A stretch of DNA of 64,000 nucleotides, taken from the NCBI RefSeq assembly GCF_900105115.1, contig NZ_FNRV01000001.1, positions 2,352,001 through 2,416,000 on the forward strand, written 5' to 3'. A model generated the notes under the pieces. That model made no database searches, was not told the origin of the DNA, and saw only the letters and a program-made list of their open reading frames with translations. The translations under genes and the position numbers were made by a program. This document shows positions 1 to 10,855 of this stretch, piece by piece. The number at the start of each line of letters is the position of its first letter. Positions within the stretch are counted from its first letter, which is position 1. Source of the stretch: Pseudomonas mohnii (GTDB taxonomy: Bacteria; Pseudomonadota; Gammaproteobacteria; Pseudomonadales; Pseudomonadaceae).

Positions 1-1
1 C

Positions 2-745
2 GAAGAGCTCGACGCGCCGATCATCCGCAAGGACATCGCCGTCGCCGAGATGATCAAGTACACCTGCAACGTCTGGCACGCCACCAAGGTGACCTTCGCC
101 AACGAGATCGGCAACATCGCCAAGGCCGTCGGCGTCGACGGCCGCGAAGTGATGGACGTGGTCTGCCAGGACAAGACCCTGAACCTGTCCCAGTACTACA
201 TGCGCCCGGGCTTTGCGTTCGGCGGCTCCTGCCTGCCCAAGGACGTTCGCGCCCTGACCTACCGCGCCAGCTCGCTGGATGTGGAAGCGCCGCTGCTCAA
301 CTCGTTGATGCGCAGTAACGAATCCCAGGTGCAAAACGCCTTCGACATCGTTGAAAGCCACGACAAACGCAAAGTCGCCCTGCTGGGACTGAGCTTCAAG
401 GCCGGCACCGACGACCTGCGCGAGAGTCCGCTGGTGGACCTGGCGGAAATGCTGATCGGCAAAGGTTTCGACCTGAAGATCTACGACAGCAACGTCGAAT
501 ACGCCCGTGTCCATGGCGCGAACAAGGACTACATCGAGTCGAAGATCCCCCACGTCTCGTCCTTGCTCAACGCCGACTTCGACGACGTGATCAACAACTC
601 CGACGTGATCATCCTCGGCAACCGCGACGAGAAATTCCGCGCCCTGGTGCAGAACGTTCCTCACGGCAAGCAGGTGATCGACCTGGTCGGCTTCATGTCC
701 AAGGCCACCAGCGTCAGCGGCCGCACCGAAGGGATCTGCTGGTAA
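2..745 (+). CDS. algD: GDP-mannose 6-dehydrogenase (C-terminal part)
   Basis: AlgD oxidises GDP-mannose to GDP-mannuronate with two NAD, the committed step of alginate synthesis in the cytoplasm. The open frame runs in from the window edge and gives the last 247 codons. The family is about 436 residues, so the N-terminal NAD-binding Rossmann half lies outside. The catalytic cysteine motif FGGSCLPKD is visible, followed by the central helical and C-terminal sugar-nucleotide dehydrogenase domains (LLGLSFKAGTDDLRESP). An internal ATG at 50 is not the true start, because the same frame reads EELDAPIIRKDIAVAE before it, which belongs to the family. It is the first gene of the alginate operon. The algD promoter (AlgU/AlgR controlled in relatives) is not in view. 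Confidence 0.97.
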   Translation, partial: EELDAPIIRKDIAVAEMIKYTCNVWHATKVTFANEIGNIAKAVGVDGREVMDVVCQDKTLNLSQYYMRPGFAFGGSCLPKDVRALTYRASSLDVEAPLLNSLMRSNESQVQNAFDIVESHDKRKVALLGLSFKAGTDDLRESPLVDLAEMLIGKGFDLKIYDSNVEYARVHGANKDYIESKIPHVSSLLNADFDDVINNSDVIILGNRDEKFRALVQNVPHGKQVIDLVGFMSKATSVSGRTEGICW

Positions 746-755
746 AGCAGCAATA

Positions 756-815
756 AGCGACAAGCTTCTAGCGGCAAGTTAAGCGCTCCTCACTTGCTGC
801 TTGAGGCTTGAAGCT
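756..815. repeat. Intergenic hairpin repeat, AGCTTCAAGC type (algD-alg8)
   Basis: Two 24-nt arms (756-779 and 792-815) form an imperfect inverted repeat with 19 of 24 matches around a 12-nt loop. The arms are made of short AAGCT/CAAGC words and differ from the REP family. The same kind of element lies between algF and algA at 14397-14456, and a single arm lies at 37622-37653. The transcript of this gap would fold into a long stem-loop just before alg8. Confidence 0.7.
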
Positions 816-840
816 TTCAACTGACTTTAGGATTCCGATT

Positions 841-2322
841 ATGCACAGGCTAAAGCACGGCCTACTCCAGGCCGCCGGTTGGCTGTTTTATCTGAGTTTA
901 TTGATGGGCATCGCCATGGCGTTGCCTGTGTCCACGTTCGACTCCGAGTCGAAGGACTTCATTTTCCTGATCGGTATCGTCGGCATCTGGCGCTACTCGA
1001 TGGGGGCCACGCACTTTCTGCGCGGCATGCTGTTTCTGTACGTGGTCTACCCGCACCTGCGGCGCAAAGTGCGCAAGCTGGGTAAAGCGGCAGACCCGTC
1101 CCATGTATTTCTGATGGTCACCAGTTTCCGCATCGACGCCCTGACCACCGCGCAGGTCTACAGCTCGGTGATTCGTGAAGCCATCGACTGCGGCCTGCCG
1201 ACCACCGTGGTTTGCTCCATCGTGGAAATGTCCGATGAGCTGCTGGTAAAAAGCCTGTGGAACCGGATGAATCCACCGGCCCGGGTCAAGCTCGATTTCG
1301 TGCGCATTCCCGGCACCGGCAAGCGTGATGGCCTGGCCTACGGCTTCCGCGCCATCTCCCGTCACCTTCCGGATGACCGCGCCGTGGTCGCCGTGATCGA
1401 TGGCGACACCGTGCTCGCCGAGGGCGTGGTGCTCAAGACCGTGCCGTGGTTCCAGCTGTTCGGCAACGTTGGCGGCCTGACCACCAATGAGTTCTGCGAA
1501 GTGCGCGGCGGCTACATCATGAGCGAATGGCACAAGCTGCGCTTCGCCCAGCGTCACATCAACATGTGCTCGATGGCCCTGTCCAAGCGCGTGCTGACCA
1601 TGACCGGCCGCATGTCGGTGTTCCGCGCCAGCGTCGTGACCAACCCGGACTTCATCGCCGACGTGGAAAGCGACTCGCTGCAACACTGGCGCCTGGGTCG
1701 TTTCAAGTTCCTCACCGGGGACGACAAGTCGAGCTGGTTCAGCCTGATGCGCCTGGGCTACGACACCTTCTACGTGCCGGACGCCGCGATCCACACCGTG
1801 GAGCACCCGCCCGAGAAGAGCTTCATCAAGGCCAGCCGCAAGCTGATGTTCCGCTGGTACGGCAACAACCTGCGGCAGAACTCGCGTGCCCTGGGCCTGG
1901 GGGTCAAGCGCCTCGGTCTCTTCACGTCGGTGGTGCTGTTCGATCAGCGCGTGTCGATGTGGACCTCCCTGCTGGGCTTGACCGTGGCGATCATCGCCAG
2001 CTTCAAGTACGGCACCGCGTTCATCCTGGTTTACCTGCTGTGGATCGGTATCACCCGCCTGATCCTGACCCTGCTGCTGTCCTGCTCCGGTCACCGGATC
2101 GGCCCGGCGTACCCGGCGATTCTCTATTACAACCAGATCGTCGGCGCGCTGGTGAAGATCTACGTGTTCTTCCGCCTCGACCAACAGTCCTGGACTCGCC
2201 AGCCCACTTCTCTGACCCGTGATCTCGCCAGCTTTCAACGTTGGTTCAACACCTGGTCGTCTCGGACCATGACCTTCTCCGCCGGCAGCATTTTCGTCGC
2301 CGTGCTGCTGATGATGGTCTGA
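841..2322 (+). CDS. alg8: Alginate polymerase, GT2 glycosyltransferase Alg8
   Basis: Alg8 is the inner-membrane glycosyltransferase that polymerises GDP-mannuronate into polymannuronate, working with Alg44. The product is 493 residues, the family length. N-terminal hydrophobic segments lie near residues 10-30 and 40-68. The cytoplasmic GT-A domain holds the DGD motif at D187-D189 (VIDGDT), a TGDD acceptor-type motif and FRWYGNN (a QxxRW-like element), and further membrane helices occupy about residues 370-425 and the extreme C-terminus. The frame stays open upstream to an ATG at 808, but [10 protein letters not shown] at 841 matches the family N-terminus and removes an extension that would run into the intergenic hairpin. 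Confidence 0.96.
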   Translation: MHRLKHGLLQAAGWLFYLSLLMGIAMALPVSTFDSESKDFIFLIGIVGIWRYSMGATHFLRGMLFLYVVYPHLRRKVRKLGKAADPSHVFLMVTSFRIDALTTAQVYSSVIREAIDCGLPTTVVCSIVEMSDELLVKSLWNRMNPPARVKLDFVRIPGTGKRDGLAYGFRAISRHLPDDRAVVAVIDGDTVLAEGVVLKTVPWFQLFGNVGGLTTNEFCEVRGGYIMSEWHKLRFAQRHINMCSMALSKRVLTMTGRMSVFRASVVTNPDFIADVESDSLQHWRLGRFKFLTGDDKSSWFSLMRLGYDTFYVPDAAIHTVEHPPEKSFIKASRKLMFRWYGNNLRQNSRALGLGVKRLGLFTSVVLFDQRVSMWTSLLGLTVAIIASFKYGTAFILVYLLWIGITRLILTLLLSCSGHRIGPAYPAILYYNQIVGALVKIYVFFRLDQQSWTRQPTSLTRDLASFQRWFNTWSSRTMTFSAGSIFVAVLLMMV

Positions 2323-2358
2323 CCGCCCCCTTATTGAATTAACCAGGAAATCGCCCCT

Positions 2359-3528
2359 ATGAATACCGCCGTCAACGCCAACGTAGTGCATGAATCCGAA
2401 GCCCAGCGCCAACACGCCCGAGTGAAAATCCCGGCCAAGCTGCGCTTCTTCGGGCCCGACCGCACGCCGGTCGAAGCACGCGTGCTCGACCTCTCCGCCG
2501 GTGGCCTGGCCTTCAATGCCGGCCAGTTGCCGCTGAAGATCGGCGACGTGTACAAGGCGCGCCTGCAATTCGTGATCGACAACCTCGGCCTGGCCATGGA
2601 CGTCGAGTTGCAGGTTCGCTCCTTCGATCGCCAGAGCGGTCGCGCCGGTTGCCAGTTCCAGAACCTGGAACAACAAGACATCTCGACCCTGCGTCACCTG
2701 ATCACCTCGCACCTGGCCGGCGACATCGTCAGCATCGGCGAAGTGCTGGCGACGCTGCAGCGTGACAACTTCACCAAGGCCCGCAAAGTCAAGGACGGCG
2801 GCCATGGCATGACCGCGTTCGGACGCATGAAAGCCGTGACCTTCAGCCTGGGGATCTTCGTGGTTGGCCTGGCAGCGTTCGGGTTCATTTTCAAATCGGT
2901 GTATGGCATGTACTTCGTCAGCCACGCCCAGGCCGGCCTGGTCAGCGTGCCGGGTGTGAGCATCACCATGCCCCGCGACGGTACTGTGCAGAGTCTGTTG
3001 AAACCCGATGGCGTGGCCGCCAAAGGCGCGCCGCTGGCGACCTTCAGCACCAGCATGCTCGACGTGCTCAAGGGTCATCTGGAAGACGATCAACTGACAC
3101 CGGCCAAGGTCGAAGAGCTGTTCGGCAAGCAAATGACCGGCACCCTCACTTCGCCGTGCGATTGCACTGTGGCCCAGCAAATGGTCGCCAACGGTCAGTA
3201 CGCCAGCAAAGGCGATGTGATCTTCCAACTGGTGCCGCGCAACAGCGAAGCCAACGTTGAAGCGCGCTTCTCCTATCGCCAGTTCAGCGACGTGCTGCCA
3301 GGCACTGCGGTGCGCTTCCAGATCGCCGGCGAAGACAAATCCCGCACAGGCAAGATCGTCAGCAGCACCAGCCTGAAAAGCGCCGACCTGTCGTCCGACA
3401 TTCGCGTTCTGATCCAGCCGGACGAAGCCCTGGACACCACCCTCGCTGGCCGCCCGGTGGAAGTGAGCAGCGACCGTGGCCCGAACCTGAACTGGCTGAT
3501 CGACAAAGCCATGGCCGCTGGTCTTTAA
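2359..3528 (+). CDS. alg44: Alginate co-polymerase Alg44, PilZ c-di-GMP receptor
   Basis: Alg44 is the c-di-GMP-binding partner of Alg8. The 389-residue protein has an N-terminal cytoplasmic PilZ domain (about residues 15-120) with R17 and R21 in the RxxxR element and the DLSAGG motif (D44, S46, G49), the residues that bind c-di-GMP in P. aeruginosa Alg44. A single membrane segment near residues 160-182 follows, then a periplasmic HlyD-like adaptor region with two half-barrel stretches. The start follows CAGGAA with normal spacing. All visible ligand-binding residues are intact, so post-translational activation of alginate synthesis by c-di-GMP is expected here. Confidence 0.95.
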   Translation: MNTAVNANVVHESEAQRQHARVKIPAKLRFFGPDRTPVEARVLDLSAGGLAFNAGQLPLKIGDVYKARLQFVIDNLGLAMDVELQVRSFDRQSGRAGCQFQNLEQQDISTLRHLITSHLAGDIVSIGEVLATLQRDNFTKARKVKDGGHGMTAFGRMKAVTFSLGIFVVGLAAFGFIFKSVYGMYFVSHAQAGLVSVPGVSITMPRDGTVQSLLKPDGVAAKGAPLATFSTSMLDVLKGHLEDDQLTPAKVEELFGKQMTGTLTSPCDCTVAQQMVANGQYASKGDVIFQLVPRNSEANVEARFSYRQFSDVLPGTAVRFQIAGEDKSRTGKIVSSTSLKSADLSSDIRVLIQPDEALDTTLAGRPVEVSSDRGPNLNWLIDKAMAAGL

Positions 3529-3537
3529 GCCGAGGAC

Positions 3538-5061
3538 ATGCCTGTGACCATTATCAGTCTCCTGAAAACACCACGAACCCTGTGGGAGCTGGCTTGCCAG
3601 CGATGGGATCAACCCGGTTTTCCTGAAACACCGAGTCGGTCGAGCGCGACCCCGGCTGATCGCTGGCAAGCCAGCTCCCACACGGGATTGATGGTGTGCT
3701 CGCTGGCACTGGCCGTCAGCCTCGCCGGTTGCGCCGGCCTGCCCGACCAGCGCCTGGCCAACGAAGCGCTCAAGCGTGGCGATACCGCCACCGCGGCGGC
3801 GAACTACCAGCAACTGGCCGACCTGGGCTACAGCGAGGCTCAAGTCGGCCTGGCTGACATTCAGGTCGACAGCCGTGACCCGGCGCAGATGAAACAGGCC
3901 GAGGCAACTTACCGCGCCGCAGCCAGCGTTTCGCCTCGAGCGCAAGCGCGCCTGGGCCGTTTGCTGGTGGCCAAGCCAGGGTCCACCGAAGCCGAGCAAC
4001 ACGAAGCCGAAGGCCTGCTGAAAAAAGCCGCCGCCAATGGCGAAGGCAACACATTGATCCCGCTGGCCATGCTGTACCTGCAATACCCGCACAGCTTCCC
4101 GAACATCAATGCCCAGCAGCAGATCAGCCAATGGCGCGCCGAAGGCAAACCGGAAGCGGGTCTGGCGCAGGTGCTGCTCTATCGCACCCAGGGCACTTAC
4201 GACCAGCACCTGGACGAAGTGGCAACGATTTGCAAAGCCGCGTTGAACACCACCGACATCTGTTACGTCGAGCTGGCCACGGTTTATCAGAAACAGGCCA
4301 AGCCCGAGCAACAGGCCGAACTGATCAAGCAGCTGCAAGCCGCTCACGCTCGCGGCACGGTTTCCGCGCAACGGGTCGACAGCGTTGCCCGTGTGCTGGC
4401 GGATTCGACCCTCGGCACGCCCGATGAAAAAACCGCGCAGTCGCTGCTCGAGCCCATCGCTCCGGGTTACCCGGCATCGTGGGTCACCCTCGCGCAACTG
4501 CTCTACGACTTCCCGGAACTGGGCGACGTCGACCAGATGATGAAGTACCTGGACAACGGTCGCGCCGCCGACCAGCCGCGCGCCGAACTGTTGCTGGGCA
4601 AGCTCTACTACGAAGGCAAGATGGTTCCGGTCGACGCCAAGGTCGCCGAAGAACACTTCCAGAAAGCCGTCGGCCGCGAAGTCGCCGCCGATTATTACCT
4701 CGGCCAGATCTATCGCCGTGGCTACCTGGGCAAGGTCTATCCGCAAAAGGCCCTCGACCATCTGCTGACCGCGGCCCGCAACGGCCAGAACAGCGCCGAC
4801 TTCGCCATCGCCCAATTGTTTTCCCAGGGCAAGGGCACCAAGCCTGACCCGCTCAATGCCTATGTCTTCAGCCAATTGGCCAAGGTCCAGAACACCCCGC
4901 AAGCCACCGAGCTTGCGCAAACACTCGAAGCCCAACTGCCGCCTGCGCAGATCAAAGAGGCCCAGCGTCTGTTGAAACAGGAACAGGCGACTCGCGGTGC
5001 CTTGAGCCAGAACACGCTGCAACTGCACGCCCTGCAAGAAGACGGCGAGGAATCCCTATGA
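3538..5061 (+). CDS. algK: Alginate secretion lipoprotein AlgK, N-terminus altered by a REPIN
   Basis: AlgK is an outer-membrane lipoprotein with Sel1/TPR repeats. It helps localise the AlgE porin and scaffolds the periplasmic alginate complex. Repeats fill the body, from [17 protein letters not shown] to the C-terminus. The lipobox LAGC sits at the end of a hydrophobic stretch ([14 protein letters not shown]). With the ATG at 3538 (GAGG just upstream) the product has 507 residues, but a 102-nt REPIN (3581-3682) encodes about 34 residues in front of the hydrophobic core. An internal in-frame ATG at 3691 would give a signal with no basic residue. Which start is used, and whether lipidation is efficient, is unclear. 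The stop overlaps algE by 4 nt. Confidence 0.93.
   Translation: MPVTIISLLKTPRTLWELACQRWDQPGFPETPSRSSATPADRWQASSHTGLMVCSLALAVSLAGCAGLPDQRLANEALKRGDTATAAANYQQLADLGYSEAQVGLADIQVDSRDPAQMKQAEATYRAAASVSPRAQARLGRLLVAKPGSTEAEQHEAEGLLKKAAANGEGNTLIPLAMLYLQYPHSFPNINAQQQISQWRAEGKPEAGLAQVLLYRTQGTYDQHLDEVATICKAALNTTDICYVELATVYQKQAKPEQQAELIKQLQAAHARGTVSAQRVDSVARVLADSTLGTPDEKTAQSLLEPIAPGYPASWVTLAQLLYDFPELGDVDQMMKYLDNGRAADQPRAELLLGKLYYEGKMVPVDAKVAEEHFQKAVGREVAADYYLGQIYRRGYLGKVYPQKALDHLLTAARNGQNSADFAIAQLFSQGKGTKPDPLNAYVFSQLAKVQNTPQATELAQTLEAQLPPAQIKEAQRLLKQEQATRGALSQNTLQLHALQEDGEESL
3581..3682. repeat. REPIN inside the algK coding sequence
   Basis: Perfect 24-nt inverted arms at 3581-3604 and 3659-3682 (TGTGGGAGCTGGCTTGCCAG and its complement) enclose 54 nt. 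This is the REPIN layout found elsewhere in the window, but here it lies inside a gene. Its length is 102 nt, exactly 34 codons, and the algK frame stays open through it. Confidence 0.9.
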
Positions 5062-6539
5062 AGTTGAATCCATTCGTCAAGGCCGGTATTGGCCTGACAT
5101 TCGCGTTGATCTGGTCCTGCCCGACACTGGCGGCGATCACCGAAACCAAGAACTTCGGCCTCGACGTGAAAATCACCGGCCAGTCCGAAGACGACCGTGA
5201 CCTCGGCACCCAGCCCGGCGGCGACGTCAACGGTGTCGGTCTCGACCTGCGTCCCTGGGTCTATGGCGAAAGCGGCGCCTGGAGCGCCTACGCCATGGGT
5301 CAGGCCGTGACGTCCACCGACATCATCGAAACCGACACCCTGCAACAGTCCGAAGGCACCGAGAACACGAGCAACAATGATCGCGTGACCAAGAAAAACT
5401 ACCTGGCGATGCGCGAGTTCTGGGTCGGCTACAGCGGCTTCACGCCCTACCCCGGCGAGATCCTGAAAGTCGGTCGCCAGCGCCTGCACAATGACGACGG
5501 ACAATGGCGCGACACCAACATCGAAGCCGTGAACTGGACCTTCGACACCACCCTGCTGCGCGCCAACGCCGGTATCGCCGAACGCTTCAGCGAGTACCGC
5601 ACCGACTTGAAAGAGCTGGCGCCCAAGGACAAGGATCGCCTGCACGCTTACGCCGAGGCGGAGTACCAGTGGACACCGGGTCAATGGGTCGGCATTCGCG
5701 GTCATCACACCCACGACGACGGCAAGCTCGACTATGCGCAACCGGGTGTTCCCAGCGATTCGCTGGACAAAAAACAGAACGGCGACATCAGCTGGATCGG
5801 CCTGCAGGCCAACAGCGACGCTTACAACTGGCGCAACACCAACACGGTCAATTACTGGGGCAGCGTCACCGGCATGAGCGGCGACCGCGATACGGTCAAC
5901 CCGCTGAACGCCGATGGCACCGCGCCCGCGCAAGCCAAGCAAAGCGGCGATGTCAGCGGCTGGGCCACCGATCTGGGTGTGCGTCTGCGCCTCGATCCGC
6001 AATGGCAAGTCGGTGCGGCCTATGCCCGGGCCAGCGCCGATTACGAACAGAACGGCCTGGAAAGCAACCGCTCGAACTACACCGGCACACGCTCGCGGGT
6101 CCACCGTTTCGGCGAGGCCTTCCGTGGCGAAATGAACAACCTGCAAACCGCCACGCTGTTCGGTTCGTGGATGCTCAACGACGAGTACGACGCCAGCCTG
6201 ATCTACCACAAGTTCTGGCGTGTCGACGGCAACAAGCCGGTCGGCAGCAACGGCATTGATGCGGTGCAGGACAACACCGACGACGTCACCGGCGCCGTGC
6301 TCTCCACCACCTCCCTGCCGCTGAACGATGGCGAGAAAGACATGGGTCAGGAAATGGACCTGGTGGTCACCAAGTACTTCAAGCAAGGCCTGTTACCAGC
6401 AGCGCTGAGCCAGAAGATCGACGAGCCATCGGCCCTGGTGCGTTTCCGTGGCGGCGTGTTCAAGCCCGGCGATGCCTACGGCAGCCAGGTGGACTCCTAC
6501 ATGCACCGCGCGTTCATCGACGTGATCTGGCGCTTCTGA
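5058..6539 (+). CDS. algE: Alginate export porin AlgE
   Basis: AlgE is the outer-membrane beta-barrel that lets the finished polymer leave the cell. The 493-residue product begins with a Sec signal peptide (basic [10 protein letters not shown], hydrophobic core, cleavage near residues 26-32) and ends in ...VIWRF, the terminal aromatic signature of BAM-inserted barrels. The middle shows alternating polar and aromatic strands rich in Trp, Tyr and Arg. The start overlaps the algK stop in ATGA, implying coupled translation, and the stop abuts algG. Length and composition agree with the 18-strand family. Confidence 0.95.
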   Translation: MKLNPFVKAGIGLTFALIWSCPTLAAITETKNFGLDVKITGQSEDDRDLGTQPGGDVNGVGLDLRPWVYGESGAWSAYAMGQAVTSTDIIETDTLQQSEGTENTSNNDRVTKKNYLAMREFWVGYSGFTPYPGEILKVGRQRLHNDDGQWRDTNIEAVNWTFDTTLLRANAGIAERFSEYRTDLKELAPKDKDRLHAYAEAEYQWTPGQWVGIRGHHTHDDGKLDYAQPGVPSDSLDKKQNGDISWIGLQANSDAYNWRNTNTVNYWGSVTGMSGDRDTVNPLNADGTAPAQAKQSGDVSGWATDLGVRLRLDPQWQVGAAYARASADYEQNGLESNRSNYTGTRSRVHRFGEAFRGEMNNLQTATLFGSWMLNDEYDASLIYHKFWRVDGNKPVGSNGIDAVQDNTDDVTGAVLSTTSLPLNDGEKDMGQEMDLVVTKYFKQGLLPAALSQKIDEPSALVRFRGGVFKPGDAYGSQVDSYMHRAFIDVIWRF

Positions 6540-6565
6540 TGCACACCGCGAAGGGAGTTCCCCAG

Positions 6566-8155
6566 ATGAATCATCAAGCCCGAAAAGGCTCGATCAGCTT
6601 GTTGGCCGGCGCTTTGCTGCTGGCCAGTGCGACTGGGTTCGCCAATGCAGAGTCGGCCAGTGTGGAGCCGGCAGCCAAACCGGTCACCATGGCTAAGGAA
6701 CTGCAACAAGCCAAGACCTACACCGTCAGCAGCGCACCGACCGCGCCGCTGGAACTGGCCACACCGAAATTGCCGGACATCTCCGGCTACACCGCCGAAG
6801 CCATCGCCGCGAAAATCGTGCGCAGCAAGGCCGGCAAGATCAGCGTGCGCCGGATGATGCAGGAAGACGCCCTGAAGGACTTCATCGGCGGCGACAACAA
6901 GATGGCCGAATGGGTGGTGCGTCAGCACGGCATCCCCCAGGCGATCTTCGTCGACGACGGCTACATGAACCTCAAGGACGTGGCGAAAAAGCTGCCCAAG
7001 TACGTCATCGAAACCGCGCCGGGCGTGTTCCTCGCCAAGCTGCCGATCGTGGTCGGTCGCCACGGCATTCTGGAAATCGACAAGCAGACCCGGGAACTGC
7101 GCCTGTCCCAGGAGGCCGGTTCGTTCCTGGTCAACGACGGCCAGTTGTTCGTGCGTGATACCAAAATCACCGGCTGGCGCGAGAAGGACAACGGCCCGGC
7201 GACGTTCGCTTCGCCGAAGGAATTCCGTCCGTTCCTGCTGTCCTGGGGCGGCACCGAGACCTACATCGCCAACAGCAAGATCGCCAGTTTCGGTTATGCC
7301 AACAGTAAGTCCTACGGCGTGAGTATTTCCCAGTACACGCCGAACATGGCCAAGGTGCTCAAGCGCCCTGAACCGACCGGCTGGATCGTCGGCTCCGAGT
7401 TCTCGGACATGTGGTACGGCTTCTACTGCTACGAAACCCGCGACTTCGTGGTCAAGGGCAACACCTACAAAGACAACATCGTCTACGGCATCGACCCGCA
7501 CGACCGTTCCCACGGCCTGATCATCGCCGACAACACGGTGTACGGGACCAAGAAGAAGCACGGGATCATTATTTCCCGTGAGGTCAACGACAGCTTCATC
7601 TTCAACAACCGCAGCTACGACAACCACCTCTCGGGGCTGGTGATCGACCGTAACAGCGTGAACAACCTGATCGCCAACAACGAGATCTACCAGAACCACA
7701 CCGACGGCATCACCCTCTACGAGAGTGCCGACAACCTGTTGTGGGGCAACAAGGTGATCAGCAACCGGCGCCACGGCATCCGCATTCGTAACAGCGTGAA
7801 CATCCGCCTTTACGAAAACATCGCCGTGGCCAACGGCCTGACCGGTGTCTACGGCCACATCAAGGACCTGACCAACACCGACCGCGACATCAAGCTCGAC
7901 CCGTTCGACGCCCAGGTGTCGCTGATCGTGGTCGGCGGTGAACTGGCGGCCAATGGCAGCGGGCCGCTGTCCATCGACTCGCCGCTGAGCGTCGAGCTGT
8001 ACCGCGTGTCCATGCTCGCACCGACCAAATCCAGCGGCATCAGCTTCTCGGGGATTCTCGGCGAGCGCCAGGATGAAATTCTCGACCTGCTGGTGCGCCA
8101 GCAGAAAGCCGTGCTGATCGACCCTGTCGAACGCCAGACCGAAATGCAGGACTGA
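6566..8155 (+). CDS. algG: Mannuronan C5-epimerase AlgG
   Basis: AlgG converts some mannuronate residues of the polymer to guluronate in the periplasm and is part of the export complex. The 529-residue product has a signal peptide (MNHQARKGSISLLAGALLLA, cleavage after ANA) and a right-handed beta-helix of CASH/NosD-type repeats. The catalytic DPHDRS motif starts at D310. The ATG at 6566 was chosen because AAGGGAG lies 8 nt upstream. An in-frame ATG at 6539 overlaps the algE stop but has no Shine-Dalgarno sequence and would add nine residues (MHTAKGVPQ) in front of the signal peptide. Confidence 0.94.
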   Translation: MNHQARKGSISLLAGALLLASATGFANAESASVEPAAKPVTMAKELQQAKTYTVSSAPTAPLELATPKLPDISGYTAEAIAAKIVRSKAGKISVRRMMQEDALKDFIGGDNKMAEWVVRQHGIPQAIFVDDGYMNLKDVAKKLPKYVIETAPGVFLAKLPIVVGRHGILEIDKQTRELRLSQEAGSFLVNDGQLFVRDTKITGWREKDNGPATFASPKEFRPFLLSWGGTETYIANSKIASFGYANSKSYGVSISQYTPNMAKVLKRPEPTGWIVGSEFSDMWYGFYCYETRDFVVKGNTYKDNIVYGIDPHDRSHGLIIADNTVYGTKKKHGIIISREVNDSFIFNNRSYDNHLSGLVIDRNSVNNLIANNEIYQNHTDGITLYESADNLLWGNKVISNRRHGIRIRNSVNIRLYENIAVANGLTGVYGHIKDLTNTDRDIKLDPFDAQVSLIVVGGELAANGSGPLSIDSPLSVELYRVSMLAPTKSSGISFSGILGERQDEILDLLVRQQKAVLIDPVERQTEMQD

Positions 8156-8165
8156 GGATAATTTT

Positions 8166-9617
8166 ATGCACCCACACTTGATCAAATTACTCAGCCTGTC
8201 GGGCCTGACACTCGGGATGATGGCGGCCGCCAGCGGTGCCCGTGCCGACGAAGTCAAGGCGCCCGTTTTCACCGCCGAGCCGTGCTGCAGCCTGTGCCCG
8301 GCGGCCCACGACGCGAAGAACTACACCACGCGCTATCAGCAGAACTTCACCACGCTGGTCCAGGCCCAGGGCGACTGGTTGTTCCGTACCCAGGAAGACC
8401 TGCGCACCGAATTCGACACCACGCCTGCCGGCTACAAACGCATGAAGCAACTGCACGATGCGTTCAAGAGCAAAGGCGTGGAACTGGTGGTTGTCTACCA
8501 GCCGACCCGTGGCCTGGTGAACCGCAACAAGTTGAACCCGGCGGAAAAGGCCAGCTTCGATTTCGACAAGGCACTGAAAAACTACAAGACCATGCTCGGC
8601 CGTTTCGCCGCCATGGGCTACGTGGTCCCGGACCTGTCGCCGCTGACCAACGAGTCGTTGCCCGACACCCTGCCCGCCCACGACTTCTACTTCCGTGGCG
8701 ACCAGCACTGGACGCCGTACGGTGCCCAGCGCACGGCAAAAATCGTCGCCGAGAAAATCAAGCAATTGCCCGAGTACGCGGACATTCCCAAGCGTGAGTT
8801 CGAGACCCACAAGTCGGGTCGCATGGGCAAGACCGGAACATTGCACAACATGGCGGGTCAACTCTGTGGCACCAGCTACGCGATCCAGTACATGGATCAA
8901 TTCACCACCGAGCCGAAGGGCGAAGCAGGCGATGGCGATCTGTTCGGCGATTCCGGCAACCCGGAGATCACCCTGGTCGGCACCAGCCACAGCGGCAAGA
9001 ACTACAACTTCGCCGGTTTCCTCGAAGAGGCCATCGGCGCCGACATTCTCAACGTGGCGTTCCCCGGCGGCGGCCTGGAAGGTTCGATGCTGCAGTACCT
9101 GGGCAGCGAAGAATTCCAGAAGAAACCGCCGAAAATTCTCATATGGGAATTCTCGCCGCTCTATCGCCTCGACCAGGAAACCATTTACCGCCAGATGATG
9201 GCGCTGCTAGACAACGGTTGCGAAGGCAAGGAAGCACAGATGTCCGGCAGCACCACCCTGAAGCCGGGCAAGAACGAATTGATGGTCAACAGCAAAAACC
9301 TGAACCTGCAAAACAGCAGTCACCAGGTCGACATCCGCTTCGCCGACACCTCGGTGAAAACCTTGCAAGCCACCCTCTGGTACATGAACGGGCGCCACGA
9401 GGACATCAAGATCGACAAACCGGAAACCTCCGACACTGACGGGCGCTTCGCCTTCGAGTTGCGCACGGACGAAGACTGGGCCTCGCAGAATCTGCTGGCC
9501 GTCGAAATCCAGGGTCCTGAAAAAACGGATGCCGCGCCACAAAAAGTCGAAGCGAAAATCTGCAAACGCAACGTATTCCCGAGCGCTGAGCAACGTACCG
9601 CTCAGGCCGGGCAATGA
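8166..9617 (+). CDS. algX: Alginate O-acetyltransferase AlgX
   Basis: AlgX transfers acetyl groups to mannuronate in the periplasm and belongs to the export scaffold. The 483-residue protein has a signal peptide (cleavage near ARADE), an SGNH-hydrolase-like domain and a C-terminal carbohydrate-binding beta domain (from about residue 350). The catalytic triad is visible: D179 and H181 in GDQHW, and S274 in GTSHSG. Each is shifted by five from the published P. aeruginosa D174, H176 and S269. An early CCSLC cysteine cluster near residues 39-43 is also present. The stop overlaps algL in ATGA. Confidence 0.94.
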   Translation: MHPHLIKLLSLSGLTLGMMAAASGARADEVKAPVFTAEPCCSLCPAAHDAKNYTTRYQQNFTTLVQAQGDWLFRTQEDLRTEFDTTPAGYKRMKQLHDAFKSKGVELVVVYQPTRGLVNRNKLNPAEKASFDFDKALKNYKTMLGRFAAMGYVVPDLSPLTNESLPDTLPAHDFYFRGDQHWTPYGAQRTAKIVAEKIKQLPEYADIPKREFETHKSGRMGKTGTLHNMAGQLCGTSYAIQYMDQFTTEPKGEAGDGDLFGDSGNPEITLVGTSHSGKNYNFAGFLEEAIGADILNVAFPGGGLEGSMLQYLGSEEFQKKPPKILIWEFSPLYRLDQETIYRQMMALLDNGCEGKEAQMSGSTTLKPGKNELMVNSKNLNLQNSSHQVDIRFADTSVKTLQATLWYMNGRHEDIKIDKPETSDTDGRFAFELRTDEDWASQNLLAVEIQGPEKTDAAPQKVEAKICKRNVFPSAEQRTAQAGQ

Positions 9618-10747
9618 GGTCTGCCATGCGAAATCCGAAACTGAAAAGCCTGTTGGCACCCACGCTTTTGAGCCTGGCGATGTTCGCCGGTGCTACTCAG
9701 GCTGCGGCGCCATTGCGCCCGCCCCAGGGCTATTTCGCACCGATCGAAAAACTCAAGACCGGCGACAAGGGCGAAGGCTGCGAAGCGATGCCGACGCCGT
9801 ACACCGGTTCGCTGCAATTTCGCAGCAAGTACGAAGGTTCGGACAAGGCCCGCGCCACGTTGAACGTGCAATCGGAAAAAGCGTTCCGCGACAGCACCGC
9901 CGACATCACCAAACTGGAGCGCGGCACCAGCAAACGGGTGATGCAGTTCATGCGTGACGGTCGTCCGGAACAATTGGAATGCACACTCAACTGGCTGACG
10001 GCCTGGGCCAAGGCCGATGCGTTGATGTCCAAGGACTTCAACCATACCGGCAAGTCGATGCGCAAATGGGCGCTGGGCAGCATGGCGTCCGCCTACATTC
10101 GCCTGAAGTTTTCCGACTCCCATCCGCTGGCCAGCCATCAGCAGGAGTCGCAGCTGATCGAAGCCTGGTTCAGCAAGATGGCCGATCAGGTGGTCAGCGA
10201 CTGGGACAACCTGCCGCTGGACAAAACCAACAACCACTCGTACTGGGCCGCCTGGTCGGTGATGGCCACCTCCATCGCCACCAACCGCCGCGACCTGTTC
10301 GATTGGGCGGTCAAGGAATACAAGGTCGGCGCCAACCAGGTCGACGCCGACGGCTTCCTGCCCAACGAACTCAAGCGCCAGCAACGGGCGCTGGCTTACC
10401 ACAACTACGCCCTGCCACCGCTGGCGATGATCGCCAGTTTCGCCCAGGTCAACGGTGTGGATTTGCGCCAGGAAAACAACGGCGCGCTCAAACGCCTGGC
10501 TGATCGCGTCCTCGCCGGCGTGAAAGACCCGGACGCGTTCGAGAAAAAGAACGGCAAGGAACAGGACATGACCGACTTGAAAGAGGACATGAAATTCGCC
10601 TGGCTCGAACCGTTCTGCACCCTCTACACCTGTGCGCCGGACGTGCTGGAGAAAAAGCACGGGATGCAGCCGTTCAAGACCTTCCGCCTCGGCGGCGACC
10701 TGACCAGGGTCTATGACCCGGCCAATGAGAAAGGCAAAGGTTCTTAG
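9614..10747 (+). CDS. algL: Periplasmic alginate lyase AlgL
   Basis: AlgL is a polysaccharide lyase family 5 enzyme that depolymerises alginate by beta-elimination. Within the operon it clears polymer left in the periplasm. The product from the overlapping ATG is 377 residues, with a signal peptide ending near ATQAAA. The family motifs [30 protein letters not shown] (H208 is the likely catalytic His) and [13 protein letters not shown] are intact. A second ATG at 9626 is possible and would only shorten the signal peptide. A 212-nt gap carrying a REPIN separates this gene from algI. Confidence 0.95.
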   Translation: MRSAMRNPKLKSLLAPTLLSLAMFAGATQAAAPLRPPQGYFAPIEKLKTGDKGEGCEAMPTPYTGSLQFRSKYEGSDKARATLNVQSEKAFRDSTADITKLERGTSKRVMQFMRDGRPEQLECTLNWLTAWAKADALMSKDFNHTGKSMRKWALGSMASAYIRLKFSDSHPLASHQQESQLIEAWFSKMADQVVSDWDNLPLDKTNNHSYWAAWSVMATSIATNRRDLFDWAVKEYKVGANQVDADGFLPNELKRQQRALAYHNYALPPLAMIASFAQVNGVDLRQENNGALKRLADRVLAGVKDPDAFEKKNGKEQDMTDLKEDMKFAWLEPFCTLYTCAPDVLEKKHGMQPFKTFRLGGDLTRVYDPANEKGKGS

Positions 10748-10759
10748 GCAAACATATAA

Positions 10760-10855
10760 CCCTGTGGGAGCGGGCTTGCCCGCGATAGCGGTGGGTCAGT
10801 CGACATCAATGTTGAATGTCAGATTGCAATCGCGGGCAAGCCCGCTCCCACAGGG
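10760..10855. repeat. REPIN between algL and algI
   Basis: Perfect 27-nt inverted arms at 10760-10786 and 10829-10855 (CCCTGTGGGAGCGGGCTTGC and complement) enclose 42 nt. It lies inside the alginate operon, so the transcript would carry a stable stem-loop between the lyase gene and the acetylation genes. The rest of the 212-nt gap has a C6 run (10888-10893) and two G7 runs (10904-10910, 10914-10920), and no gene. Confidence 0.92.

Noticed and set aside
898..5037. Very long open frame (1379 codons) on the minus strand opposite alg8-alg44-algK
   Set aside because: It is antisense to well-supported genes, has no family motif and arises from the high-GC third-position bias of the real genes. The same holds for long antisense frames at 4860-6386, 6497-8272, 14518-15831, 37623-39782 and 43271-44545.
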